A DNA stretch of 64,000 nucleotides from Triglochin maritima (taxonomy: Eukaryota; Streptophyta; Magnoliopsida; Alismatales; Juncaginaceae), in assembly GCA_963682175.1 (NCBI GenBank), contig OY821784.1:20007621-20071620 (forward strand), given 5' to 3'. The number at the start of each line of letters is the position of its first letter. The stretch's first letter is position 1. Both the position numbers and the translations under genes were made by a program. Shown piece by piece: positions 32,021 through 43,786 of this stretch. Below the pieces are notes generated by a model. It was not told the origin of the DNA and ran no database searches. It saw only the letters and a list, made by a program, of their open reading frames with translations.

Positions 32021-34437
32021 GTCCCATCTCCTTCTCTTCTCTTTATCCTCTCTCTTCTTCTCCTTCTCTCCCTCTCGCTCCTCTCTTCCATCTCTCCTTA
32101 TCCTTATAAGGGGAGAGATAGGGAACGAGAAGAGGGAAGAGGAGAGAGGGGGGAAGAGGACACAGAGAGAGAGAGAGAAGAAGAGATAAGGAAGAGGGAG
32201 AGAGAAGGAGAACAGAGAAGGAGGGAGGAAACGAGAGAAGAGGAGAGTGAGAAGGGTGGAGCATTAGAGAAGGAGAGAGGAGGGAGAGAAGAGAGAGAAG
32301 GGAGAGTGGAGGAGAGGGAGAGAAAGAGAGGGAGAGAGAAGAGGAAGGGAGGAGAGAGGGAGAAAGAGAGAGAGAGAGAAGTAAAGAGAGATAAGGAGAG
32401 AGTGAACGAGAGAGAAGGAGAAGAGAAAGAGCATAAGAGGGAGAGTGAGAAAAGGAGAAGCGAGAGAAGGTGAGGGGTAGAACAAGGAGGAGGAGAGAAG
32501 GAGAAGAGGGAGGAGAGTGGTAGAGAAGAGGAGAAATGGGAAGAGAGATAAGAGAAGAGAGGGAAAGGGAGAGAGAGAGAGAGAGAGAGAGAGAAGAGAT
32601 ATGGAGAACGAGAGCGAGAGGTAGAGAAGGGGGAGAGAAGGAGAGTGGAGAAAAGAGGATAAGAAGAGCAGAGAGAGAGAACACGAGAATAGACAAGAGC
32701 GGAGAGGGAGAGAGGAGGGAGAAGAAGGGGGAGAGAGCGAGAGAAGGAGGAGGGAGATAGAAAATGAAGGAGAAGAAGGAAGAGGAGGGAGAGGGAACGA
32801 GAGAGGTAGAGAAGAGAGGGAAGGAGGAGAGAAGAGGGAGAGAGAAAGAGATGAGGGAGACAGGAGGATAGCGAAGTAGAGGGGAGACGGAGAAGGAGAG
32901 GGAGAAGAAGAGAGAGGCAGAAGAGAGAGGAGGTGAAGGAGTGGGAGAGAAGGAAAGAGGGAGAGAGAGAAGGAGAAGGGAAAGAGGAGGATGGAGAAGG
33001 ATAAAATGGGTAGAGAGAAGAAGAAGAGAGAAGGATAAGGAGAGAAGAAGAAGGGGAGAGGGATAAGAGGGAAGGGAGAGGAGAGGGAATGTGAGGGAGA
33101 TAGAGATGAGGCGAGGGAGATGAGAGAAAGAGAAGAGGCAAGAGTGAGAGAGAAGGAGAGTGGTAGAGAAGGAGAGAAGAGAGAGGGGTAGAACGAGAGA
33201 GAGTGAGAGAAGGGCTGTACAGAATGGGACGAGGAGAGAGAGATGAGTGGGAGAAAAGGAGAAGCAAGAGAAGGGAGAGAAGAAGATGGAGAAGGAGAGA
33301 GAGATAAAGAGAGTGGCATAAGGAGAGAGGGATAGACGGAAGAGAGAGAAAGAGAAGGTGAGAGAAATGAGAAGGGAGAGAGGAGGAGAAGGATAAGGAT
33401 AATGAGAAGGCAGAGAAGAGGGAAGAGAGGGGGAGAGAATGAGAGAGAAGGAGAAGAGAGAGAGGTAGACAACATAGGAGAAGAGAGAAGGATAGAGGCA
33501 GAGAAGTGAGAAAAGGGATAAGGATAAGGAGAGAAGAGAAGGAGAACAGAAAAGAAGAGAGAGTGATGGGAGAAAAGATAAGAGATACGAGGGAGAAGAA
33601 GGGAGAGAGAGCGAGAGGAGGAGAAGGAGGGAGTGGAGGAGTGGGATAAGTGGGAGAGAGAAAAGGAGAGAAGGAGAGGGATAAGAGGGAGATAGAGAAG
33701 GAGAAATAAGAGAGGACAGATAAGAGGAGAGAGAAAGAGAGAGATAATAAGAGGGAGAAGGAGAGAGAGGGAAATGGAGAAGAGGAGAGGGAGAGGAGGA
33801 GACAGAGAAGGGAAGGTGAGAGAAAAAAAGGAGAGGGATTGAAGGAGAAGAGAGGGGCAATTAGAGGAGATGAAAGGATTAAAGGAGAGAGAGAAGATGA
33901 GGGAGAAGGAGAGGAGAGGAAGAGAGGGCAGGAGAGAGAGGGAGAGATAAGGAGAAGAGAGAGGGAACGAGAGGACACGGATGGATAAGAGGAGAGAGCG
34001 GAGAAGGAGGGAGAGAGCGGGAGGGAGGGAGAGAGAACGAGAGGACGAGAGGGGAGGAGAGAGAGGGAGAAGAGGGGGAGAGAGAGAAGAAGAAGGAGAG
34101 AGGGAACAAGAGAGGAGGTGAGAGGGAACAAGAAAATGAGAGGAGAACGGAGAAGGATAGGAGGAGAAGAGGGAAGGGGAAGGGAACGAGATAGAGAAGG
34201 GAGAGTAGAGACACAGAAGGAGAGAAGCAAGAGAGATAGAGGAGGAGGGAGGAACCGAGAGAGGTGAGAGGAGGAGAGGGATAAGGAGATAGAGAAGGGG
34301 AGAGAAGAGAGAGAGAAAGGAGAGTAGAGGGAAGAGAAGAGGATAGGAGGGAGAAGGAGAGAGAGGTAAGGAGAGGAAGAGGGGGGAGAGAGAACGGGGA
34401 GAGGAGCGAAGAAGGGAAGGAGGAGATTGAGAGAGGA
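32021..34437 (+). repeat. Satellite unit, 2,417 bp
   Basis: Marker states are C, A, G. A private change gives GGAGCATTAGAG (near 32260) for GGAGCGTTAGAG. This is the last complete unit before the gap. Confidence 0.9.
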
Positions 34438-34699
34438 GTCCCATCTCCTTCTCTTCTCTTTATCCTCTCTCTTCTTCTCCTTCTCTCCCTCTCGCTCCTC
34501 TCTTCCATCTCTCCTTATCCTTATAAGGGGAGAGATAGGGAACGAGAAGAGGGAAGAGGAGAGAGGGGGAAGAGGACACAGAGAGAGAGAGAGAGAAGAA
34601 GAGATAAGGAAGAGGGAGAGAGAAGGAGAACAGAGAAGGAGGGAGGAAACGAGAGAAGAGGAGAGTGAGAAGGGTGGAGCGTTAGAGAAGGAGAGAGGA
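34438..34699 (+). repeat. Partial satellite unit ending at the assembly gap
   Basis: The island and the following purine stretch are normal, and the sequence stops in the middle of the unit at GGAGAGAGGA. The contig end lies inside the array, so its true length is unknown. Confidence 0.9.
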
Positions 34700-34899
34700 N
34701 NNNNNNNNNNNNNNNNNNNNNNNNNNNNNNNNNNNNNNNNNNNNNNNNNNNNNNNNNNNNNNNNNNNNNNNNNNNNNNNNNNNNNNNNNNNNNNNNNNNN
34801 NNNNNNNNNNNNNNNNNNNNNNNNNNNNNNNNNNNNNNNNNNNNNNNNNNNNNNNNNNNNNNNNNNNNNNNNNNNNNNNNNNNNNNNNNNNNNNNNNNN
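34700..34899. other. Assembly gap of exactly 200 N
   Basis: A round-number run of N is a scaffolder's placeholder, not a measured distance. Both flanks are mid-unit satellite in opposite orientations. GA-rich DNA is known to suffer coverage loss in some long-read chemistries, which may be why assembly broke here. An open frame drawn across the gap has no meaning. Confidence 0.98.
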
Positions 34900-36613
34900 T
34901 CTTATTATCTCTCTCTTTCTCTCTCCTCTTATCTGTCCTCTCTTATTTCTCCTTCTCTATCTCCCTCTTATCCCTCTCCTTCTCTCCTTTTCTCTCTCCC
35001 ACTTATCCCACTCCTCCACTCCCTCCTTCTCCTCCTCTCGCTCTCTCTCCCTTCTTCTCCCTCGTATCTCTTATCTTTTCTCCCATCCCTCTCTCCTCTT
35101 TTCTGTTCTCCTTCTCTTCTCTCCTTATCCTTATCCCTATTCTCACTTCTCTGCCTCTATCCTTCTCTCTTCTCCTATGTTGTCTACCTCTCTCTCTTCT
35201 CCTTCTCTCTCATTCTCTCCCCCTCTCTTCCCTCTTCTCTGCCTTCTCATTATCCTTATCCTTCTCCTCCTCTCTCCCTTCTCATTTCTCTCACCTTCTC
35301 TTTCTCTCTCTTCCGTCTATCCCTCTCTCCTTATGCCACTCTCTTTATCTCTCTCTCCTTCTCCATCTTCTTCTCTCCCTTATCTTGCTTCTCCTTTTCT
35401 CCCACTCATCTCTCTCTCCTCGTCCCATTCTGTACAGCCCTTCTCTCACTCTCTCTCGTTCTACCCCTCTCTCTTCTCTCCTTCTCTACCACTCTCCTTC
35501 TCTCTCACTCTTCCCTCTTCTCTTTCTCTCATCTCCCTCGCCTCATCTCTATCTCCCTCACATTCCCTCTCCTCTCCCTTCCCTCTTATCCCTCTCCCCT
35601 TCTTCTTCTCTCCTTATCCTTCTCTCTTCTTCTTCTCTCTACCCATTTTATCCTTCTCCATCCTCCTCTTTCCCTTCTCCTTCTCTCTCTCCCTCTTTCC
35701 TTCTCTCCCACTCCTTCACCTCCTCTATCTTCTGCCTCTCTCTCTTCTTCTCCCTCTCCTTCTCCGTCTCCCCTCTACTTCGCTATCCTCCTGTCTCCCT
35801 CATCTCTTTCTCTCTCCCTCTTCTCTCCTCCTTCCCTCTCTTCTCTACCTCTCTCGTTCCCTCTCCCTCCTCTTCCTTCTTCTCCTTCATTTTCTATCTC
35901 CCTCCTCCTTCTCTCGCTCTCTCCCCCTTCTTCTCCCTCCTCTCTCCCTCTCCGCTCTTGTCTATTCTCGTGTTCTCTCTCTCTGCTCTTCTTATCCTCT
36001 TTTCTCCACTCTCCTTCTCTCGCCCTTCTCTACCTCTCGCTCTCGTTCTCCATATCTCTTCACTCTCTCTCTCTCCCTTTCCCTCTCTTCTCTTATCTCT
36101 CTTCCCATTTCTCCTCTTCTCTACCACTCTCCTCCCTCTTCTCCTTCTCTCCTCCTCCTTGTTCTACCCCTCACCTTCTCTCGCTTCTCCTTTTCTCACT
36201 CTCCCTCTTATGCTCTTTCTCTTCTCCTTCTCTCTCGTTCACTCTCTCCTTATCTCTCTTTACTTCTCTCTCTTTCTCCCTCTCTCCTCCCTTCCTCTTC
36301 TCTCTCCCTCTCTTTCTCTCCCTCTCCTCCACTCTCCCTTCTCTCTCTTCTCTCCCTCCTCTCTCCTTCTCTAACGCTCCACCCTTCTCACTCTCCTCTT
36401 CTCTCGTTTCCTCCCTCCTTCTCTGTTCTCCTTCTCTCTCCCTCTTCCTCATCTCTTCTTCTCTCTCTCTCTGTCCTCTTCCCCCCTCTCTCCTCTTCCC
36501 TCTTCTCGTTCCCTATCTCTCCCCTTATAAGGATAAGGAGAGATGGAAGAGAGGAGCGAGAGGGAGAGAAGGAGAAGAAGAGAGAGGATAAAGAGAAGAG
36601 AAGGAGATGGGAC
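34900..36613 (-). repeat. Partial satellite unit starting at the gap
   Basis: This 1.7 kb piece begins inside the unit at TCTTATTATCTC. Marker states in satellite orientation are G and T, the class seen at 11-17 kb and not the class that abuts the gap on its left. Confidence 0.9.
36528..36612 (-). repeat. Strand-switch island, representative inverted copy
   Basis: This is a purine block on an otherwise pyrimidine plus strand, from the palindrome CCTTATAAGG (36523-36532) to GAGATGGGAC. The text matches the left-side island in reverse complement, showing that the island is part of the unit and moves with it. Confidence 0.9.
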
Positions 36614-39013
36614 TCCTCTCTCAATCTCCTCCTTCCCTTCTTCGCTCCTCTCCCCGTTCTCTCTCCCCCCTTCTTCACTCTCCTTACCTTCTCTCTCCTT
36701 CTCCCTCCTATCCTCTTCTCTTCCCTCTACTCTCCTTTCTCTCTCTCTTCTCTCCCCTTCTCTATCTCCTTATCCCTCTCCTCCTCTCACCTCTCTCGGT
36801 TCCTCCCTCCTCCTCTATCTCTCTTGCTTCTCTCCTTCTGTGTCTCTACTCTCCCTTCTCTATCTCGTTCCCTTCCCCTTCCCTCTTCTCCTCCTATCCT
36901 TCTCCGTTCTCCTCTCATTTTCTTGTTCCCTCTCACCTCCTCTCTTGTTCCCTCTCTCCTTCTTCTTCTCTCTCTCCCCCTCTTCTCCCTCTCTCTCCTC
37001 CCCTCTCGTCCTCTCGTTCTCTCTCCCTCCCTCCCGCTCTCTCCCTCCTTCTCCGCTCTCTCCTCTTATCCATCCGTGTCCTCTCGTTCCCTCTCTCTTC
37101 TCCTTATCTCTCCCTCTCTCTCCTGCCCTCTCTTCCTCTCCTCTCCTTCTCCCTCATCTTCTCTCTCTCCTTTAATCCTTTCATCTCCTCTAATTGCCCC
37201 TCTCTTCTCCTTCAATCCCTCTCCTTTTTTTCTCTCACCTTCCCTTCTCTGTCTCCTCCTCTCCCTCTCCTCTTCTGCATTTCCCTCTCTCTCCTTCTCC
37301 CTCTTATTATCTCTCTCTTTCTCTCTCCTCTTATCTGTCCTCTCTTATTTCTCCTTCTCTATCTCCCTCTTATCCCTCTCCTTCTCTCCTTTTCTCTCTC
37401 CCACTTATCCCACTCCTCCACTCCCTCCTTCTCCTCCTCTCGCTCTCTCTCCCTTCTTCTCCCTCGTATCTCTTATCTTTTCTCCCATCCCTCTCTCCTC
37501 TTTTCTGTTCTCCTTCTCTTCTCTCCTTATCCTTATCCCTATTCTCACTTCTCTGCCTCTATCCTTCTCTCTTCTCCTATGTTGTCTACCTCTCTCTCTT
37601 CTCCTTCTCTCTCATTCTCTCCCCCTCTCTTCCCTCTTCTCTGCCTTCTCATTATCCTTATCCTTCTCCTCCTCTCTCCCTTCTCATTTCTCTCACCTTC
37701 TCTTTCTCTCTCTTCCGTCTATCCCTCTCTCCTTATGCCACTCTCTTTATCTCTCTCTCCTTCTCCATCTTCTTCTCTCCCTTATCTTGCTTCTCCTTTT
37801 CTCCCACTCATCTCTCTCTCCTCGTCCCATTCTGTACAGCCCTTCTCTCACTCTCTCTCGTTCTACCCCTCTCTCTTCTCTCCTTCTCTACCACTCTCCT
37901 TCTCTCTCACTCTTCCCTCTTCTCTTTCTCTCATCTCCCTCGCCTCATCTCTATCTCCCTCACATTCCCTCTCCTCTCCCTTCCCTCTTATCCCTCTCCC
38001 CTTCTTCTTCTCTCCTTATCCTTCTCTCTTCTTCTTCTCTCTACCCATTTTATCCTTCTCCATCCTCCTCTTTCCCTTCTCCTTCTCTCTCTCCCTCTTT
38101 CCTTCTCTCCCACTCCTTCACCTCCTCTATCTTCTGCCTCTCTCTTCTTCTCCCTCTCCTTCTCCGTCTCCCCTCTACTTCGCTATCCTCCTGTCTCCCT
38201 CATCTCTTTCTCTCTCCCTCTTCTCTCCTCCTTCCCTCTCTTCTCTACCTCTCTCGTTCCCTCTCCCTCCTCTTCCTTCTTCTCCTTCATTTTCTATCTC
38301 CCTCCTCCTTCTCTCGCTCTCTCCCCCTTCTTCTCCCTCCTCTCTCCCTCTCCGCTCTTGTCTATTCTCGTGTTCTCTCTCTCTGCTCTTCTTATCCTCT
38401 TTTCTCCACTCTCCTTCTCTCGCCCTTCTCTACCTCTCGCTCTCGTTCTCCATATCTCTTCACTCTCTCTCTCTCCCTTTCCCTCTCTTCTCTTATCTCT
38501 CTTCCCATTTCTCCTCTTCTCTACCACTCGCCTCCCTCTTCTCCTTCTCTCCTCCTCCTTGTTCTACCCCTCACCTTCTCTCGCTTCTCCTTTTCTCACT
38601 CTCCCTCTTATGCTCTTTCTCTTCTCCTTCTCTCTCGTTCACTCTCTCCTTATCTCTCTTTACTTCTCTCTCTTTCTCCCTCTCTCCTCCCTTCCTCTTC
38701 TCTCTCCCTCTCTTTCTCTCCCTCTCCTCCACTCTCCCTTCTCTCTCTTCTCTCCCTCCTCTCTCCTTCTCTAACGCTCCACCCTTCTCACTCTCCTCTT
38801 CTCTCGTTTCCTCCCTCCTTCTCTGTTCTCCTTCTCTCTCCCTCTTCCTTATCTCTTCTTCTCTCTCTCTCTGTCCTCTTCCCCCCTCTCTCCTCTTCCC
38901 TCTTCTCGTTCCCTATCTCTCCCCTTATAAGGATAAGGAGAGATGGAAGAGAGGAGCGAGAGGGAGAGAATGAGAAGAAGAGAGAGGATAAAGAGAAGAG
39001 AAGGAGATGGGAC
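36614..39013 (-). repeat. Satellite unit, 2,400 bp
   Basis: Marker states are G, T, G, with the full pre-island tract. It contains TCTTCACTCTCTCTC at the position of the GA run (near 38458), shared with the pieces at 36.06 and 40.85 kb. Confidence 0.9.
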
Positions 39014-41401
39014 TCCTCTCTCAATCTCCTCCTTCCCTTCTTCGCTCCTCTCCCCGTTCTCTCTCCCCCCTTCTTCCCTCTCCTTACCTTCTCTCTCCTT
39101 CTCCCTCCTATCCTCTTCTCTTCCCTCTACTCTCCTTTCTCTCTCTCTTCTCTCCCCTTCTCTATCTCCTTATCCCTCTCCTCCTCTCACCTCTCTCGGT
39201 TCCTCCCTCCTCCTCTATCTCTCTTGCTTCTCTCCTTCTGTGTCTCTACTCTCCCTTCTCTATCTCGTTCCCTTCCCCTTCCCTCTTCTCCTCCTATCCT
39301 TCTCCGTTCTCCTCTCATTTTCTTGTTCCCTCTCACCTCCTCTCTTGTTCCCTCTCTCCTTCTTCTTCTCTCTCTCCCCCTCTTCTCCCTCTCTCTCCTC
39401 CCCTCTCATCCTCTCGTTCTCTCTCCCTCCCTCCCGCTCTCTCCCTCCTTCTCCGCTCTCTCCTCTTATCCATCCGTGTCCTCTCGTTCCCTCTCTCTTC
39501 TCCTTATCTCTCCCTCTCTCTCCTGCCCTCTCTTCCTCTCCTCTCCTTCTCCCTCATCTTCTCTCTCTCCTTAAATCCTTTCATCTCCTCTAATTGCCCC
39601 TCTCTTCTCCTTCAATCCCTCTCCTTTTTCTCTCACCTTCCCTTCTCTGTCTCCTCCTCTCCCTCTCCTCTTCTCCATTTCCCTCTCTCTCCTTCTCCCT
39701 CTTATTATCTCTCTCTTTCTCTCTCCTCTTATCTGTCCTCTCTTATTTCTCCTTCTCTATCTCCCTCTTATCCCTCTCCTTCTTTCCTTTTCTCTCTCCC
39801 ACTTATCCCACTCCTCCACTCCCTCCTTCTCCTCCTCTCGCTCTCTCTCCCTTCTTCTCCCTCGTATCTCTTATCTTTTCTCCCATCCCTCTCTCCTCTT
39901 TTCTGTTCTCCTTCTCTTCTCTCCTTATCCTTATCCCTATTCTCACTTCTCTGCCTCTATCCTTCTCTCTTCTCCTATGTTGTCTACCTCTCTCTCTTCT
40001 CCTTCTCTCTCATTCTCTCCCCCTCTCTTCCCTCTTCTCTGCCTTCTCATTATCCTTATCCTTCTCCTCCTCTCTCCCTTCTCATTTCTCTCACCTTCTC
40101 TTTCTCTCTCTTCCGTCTATCCCTCTCTCCTTATGCCACTCTCTTTATCTCTCTCTCCTTCTCCATCTTCTTCTCTCCCTTATCTTGCTTCTCCTTTTCT
40201 CCCACTCATCTCTCTCTCCTCGTCCCATTCTGTACAGCCCTTCTCTCACTCTCTCTCGTTCTACCCCTCTCTCTTCTCTCCTTCTCTACCACTCTCCTTC
40301 TCTCTCACTCTTCCCTCTTCTCTTTCTCTCATCTCCCTCGCCTCATCTCTATCTCCCTCACATTCCCTCTCCTCTCCCTTCCCTCTTATCCCTCTCCCCT
40401 TCTTCTTCTCTCCTTATCCTTCTCTCTTCTTCTTCTCTCTACCCATTTTATCCTTCTCCATCCTCCTCTTTCCCTTCTCCTTCTCTCTCTCCCTCTTTCC
40501 TTCTCTCCCACTCCTTCACCTCCTCTATCTTCTGCCTCTCTCTTCTTCTCCGTCTCCCCTCTACTTCGCTATCCTCCTGTCTCCCTCATCTCTTTCTCTC
40601 TCCCTCTTCTCTCCTCCTTCCCTCTCTTCTCTACCTCTCTCGTTCCCTCTCCCTCCTCTTCCTTCTTCTCCTTCATTTTCTATCTCCCTCCTCCTTCTCT
40701 CGCTCTCTCCCCCTTCTTCTCCCTCCTCTCTCCCTCTCCGCTCTTGTCTATTCTCGTGTTCTCTCTCTCTGCTCTTTTTATCCTCTTTTCTCCACTCTCC
40801 TTCTCTCGCCCTTCTCTCCCTCTCGCTCTCGTTCTCCATATCTCTTCACTCTCTCTCTCTCCCTTTCCCTCTCTTCTCTTATCTCTCTTCCCATTTCTCC
40901 TCTTCTCTACCACTCTCCTCCCTCTTCTCCTTCTCTCCTCCTCCTTGTTCTACCCCTCACCTTCTCTCGCTTCTCCTTTTCTCACTCTCCCTCTTATGCT
41001 CTTTCTCTTCTCCTTCTCTCTCGTTCACTCTCTCCTTATCTCTCTTTACTTCTCTCTCTTTCTCCCTCTCTCCTCCCTTCCTCTTCTCTCTCCCTCTCTT
41101 TCTCTCCCTCTCCTCCACTCTCCCTTCTCTCTCTTCTCTCCCTCCTCTCTCCTTCTCTAACGCTCCACCCTTCTCACTCTCCTCTTCTCTCGTTTCCTCC
41201 CTCCTTCTCTGTTCTCCTTCTCTCTCCCTCTTCCTTATCTCTTCTTCTCTCTCTCTCTGTGTCCTCTTCCCCCCTCTCTCCTCTTCCCTCTTCTCGTTCC
41301 CTATCTCTCCCCTTATAAGGATAAGGAGAGATGGAAGAGAGGAGCGAGAGGGAGAGAAGGAGAAGAAGAGAGAGGATAAAGAGAAGAGAAGGAGATGGGA
41401 C
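39014..41401 (-). repeat. Satellite unit, 2,388 bp
   Basis: Marker states are G, T, G. It has a deletion in the CTTCTCCCTCTCCTTCTCC stretch near 40548 and a private TCTTTCCTTTTC near 39783. Confidence 0.9.
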
Positions 41402-43786
41402 TCCTCTCTCAATCTCCTCCTTCCCTTCTTCGCTCCTCTCCCCGTTCTCTCTCCCCCCTTCTTCCCTCTCCTTCTCCCTCCTATCCTCTTCTCTTCCCTC
41501 TACTCTCCTTTCTCTCTCTCTCTTCTCTCCCCTTCTCTATCTCCTTATCCCTCTCCTCCTCTCACCTCTCTCGGTTCCTCCCTCCTCCTCTATCTCTCTT
41601 GCTTCTCTCCTTCTGTGTCTCTACTCTCCCTTCTCTATCTCGTTCCCTTCCCCTTCCCTCTTCTCCTCCTATCCTTCTCCGTTCTCCTCTCATTTTGTTG
41701 TTCCCTCTCACCTCCTCTCTTGTTCCCTCTCTCCTTCTTCTTCTCTCTCTCCCCCTCTTCTCCCTCTCTCTCCTCCCCTCTCGTCCTCTCGTTCTCTCTC
41801 CCTCCCTCCCGCTCTCTCCCTCCTTCTCCGCTCTCTCCTCTTATCCATCTGTGTCCTCTCGTTCCCTCTCCCTTCTCCTTATCTCTCCCTCTCTCTCCTG
41901 CCCTCTCTTCCTCTCCTCTCCTTCTCCCTCATCTTCTCTCTCTCCTTTAATCCTTTCATCTCCTCTAATTGCCCCTCTCTTCTCCTTCAATCCCTCTCCT
42001 TTTTTTCTCTCACCTTCCCTTCTCTGTCTCCTCCTCTCCCTCTCCTCTTCTCCATTTCCCTCTCTCTCCTTCTCCCTCTTATTATCTCTCTCCTCTTATC
42101 TGTCCTCTCTTATTTCTCCTTCTCTATCTCCCTCTTATCCCTCTCCTTCTCTCCTTTTCTCTCTCCCACTTATCCCACTCCTCCAATCCCTCCTTCTCCT
42201 CCTCTCGCTCTCTCTCCCTTCTTCTCCCTCGTATCTCTTATCTTTTCTCCCATCCCTCTCTCTTCTTTTCTGTTCTCCTTCTCTTCTCTCCTTATCCTTA
42301 TCCCTTTTCTCACTTCTCTGCCTCTATCCTTCTCTCTTCTCCTATGTTGTCTACCTCTCTCTCTTCTCCTTCTCTCTCATTCTCTCCCCCTCTCTTCCCT
42401 CTTCTCTGCCTTCTCATTATCCTTATCCTTCTCCTCCTCTCTCCCTTCTCATTTCTCTCACCTTCTCTTTCTCTCTCTTCCGTCTATCCCTCTCTCCTTA
42501 TGCCACTCTCTTTATCTCTCTCTCCTTCTCCATCTTCTTCTCTCCCTTCGCTTGCTTCTCCTTTTCTCCCACTCATCTCTCTCTCCTCGTCCCATTCTGT
42601 ACAGCCCTTCTCTCACTCTCTCTCGTTCTACCCCTCTCTCTTCTCTCCTTCTCTACCACTCTCCTTCTCTCTCACTCTTGCCTCTTCTCTTTCTCTCATC
42701 TCCCTCGCCTCATCTCTATCTCCCTCACATTCCCTCTCCTCTCCCTTCCCTCTTATCCCTCTCCCCTTCTTCTTCTCTCCTTATCCTTCTCTCTTCTTCT
42801 TCTCTCTACCCATTTTATCCTTCTCCATCCTCCTCTTTCCCTTCTCCTTCTCTCTCTCCCTCTTTCCTTCTCTCCCACTCCTTCACCTCCTCTCTCTTCT
42901 GCCTCTCTCTTCTTCTCCCTCTCCTTCTCCGTCTCCCCTCTACTTCGCTATCCTCCTGTCTCCCTCATCTCTTTCTCTCTCCCTCTTCTCTCCTCCTTCC
43001 CTCTCTTCTCTACCTCTCTCGTTCCCTCTCCCTCCTCTTCCTTCTTCTCCTTCATTTTCTATCTCCCTCCTCCTTCTCTCGCTCTCTCCCCCTTCTTCTC
43101 CCTCCTCTCTCCCTCTCCGCTCTTGTCTATTCTCGTGTTCTCTCTCTCTGCTCTTCTTATCCTCTTTTCTCCACTCTCCTTCTCTCCCCCTTCTCTACCT
43201 CTCGCTCTCGTTCTCCATATCTCTTCTCTCTCTCTCTCTCTCCCTTTCCCTCTCTTCTCTTATCTCTCTTCCCATTTCTCCTCTTCTCTACCACTCTCCT
43301 CCCTCTTCTCCTTCTCTCCTCCTCCTTGTTCTACCCCTCACCTTCTCTCGCTTCTCCTTATCTCACTCTCCCTCTTATGCTCTTTCTCTTCTCCTTCTCT
43401 CTCGTTCACTCTCTCCTTATCTCTCTTTACTTCTCTCTCTCTCTTTCTCCCTCTCTCCTCCCTTCCTCTTCTCTCTCCCTCTCTTTCTCTCCCTCTCCTC
43501 CACTCTCCCTTCTCTCTCTTCTCTCCCTCCTCTCTCCTTCTCTAACGCTCCACCCTTCTCACTCTCCTCTTCTCTCGTTTCCTCCCTCCTTCTCTGTTCT
43601 CCTTCTCTCTCCCTCTTCCTTATCTCTTCTTCTCTCTCTCTCTGTGTCCTCTTCCCCCCTCTCTCCTCTTCCCTCTTCTCGTTCCCTATCTCTCCCCTTA
43701 TAAGGATAAGGAGAGATGGAAGAGAGGAGCGAGAGGGAGAGAAGGAGAAGAAGAGAGAGGATAAAGAGAAGAGAAGGAGATGGGAC
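41402..43786 (-). repeat. Satellite unit, 2,385 bp
   Basis: Marker states are C, A, G with the short pre-island tract. The G with a short tract is the reverse of the combination at 15282, another sign of mosaic units. It shares CATTTTGTTG (near 41693) and CTCCAATCCC (near 42182) with the next unit. Confidence 0.9.

Larger units (their letters stand above)
11159..34699 (+). repeat. Polypurine satellite array, purine strand on plus
   Basis: About 23.5 kb of tandem units follow, 2,380-2,418 bp each for those not interrupted. The plus strand is made of short GA words (GGAGAG, GAAGAG, AGGGAG) with rare T and C at fixed places. Aligning units by the strand-switch island shows nearly the same text each time, so this is a true long-unit satellite and not simple (GA)n. 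No cellular gene, RNA gene or second transposable element is seen. Long open frames on the minus strand are a by-product of a strand without the purines needed for stop codons. Confidence 0.95.

Noticed and set aside
12879..34437. CRISPR-like or telomeric repeat
   Set aside because: There is no short direct repeat with unique spacers, no TTTAGGG-type telomere motif, and the context is a plant nuclear satellite.
11159..34699. Simple (GA)n microsatellite
   Set aside because: Units of about 2.4 kb align word for word with fixed non-purine positions. Only short runs inside them are simple repeats.
34427..39574. A 1,715-codon frame running through the N block
   Set aside because: It crosses 200 unknown bases and joins two oppositely oriented satellite segments. 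It is an artefact of translating N.
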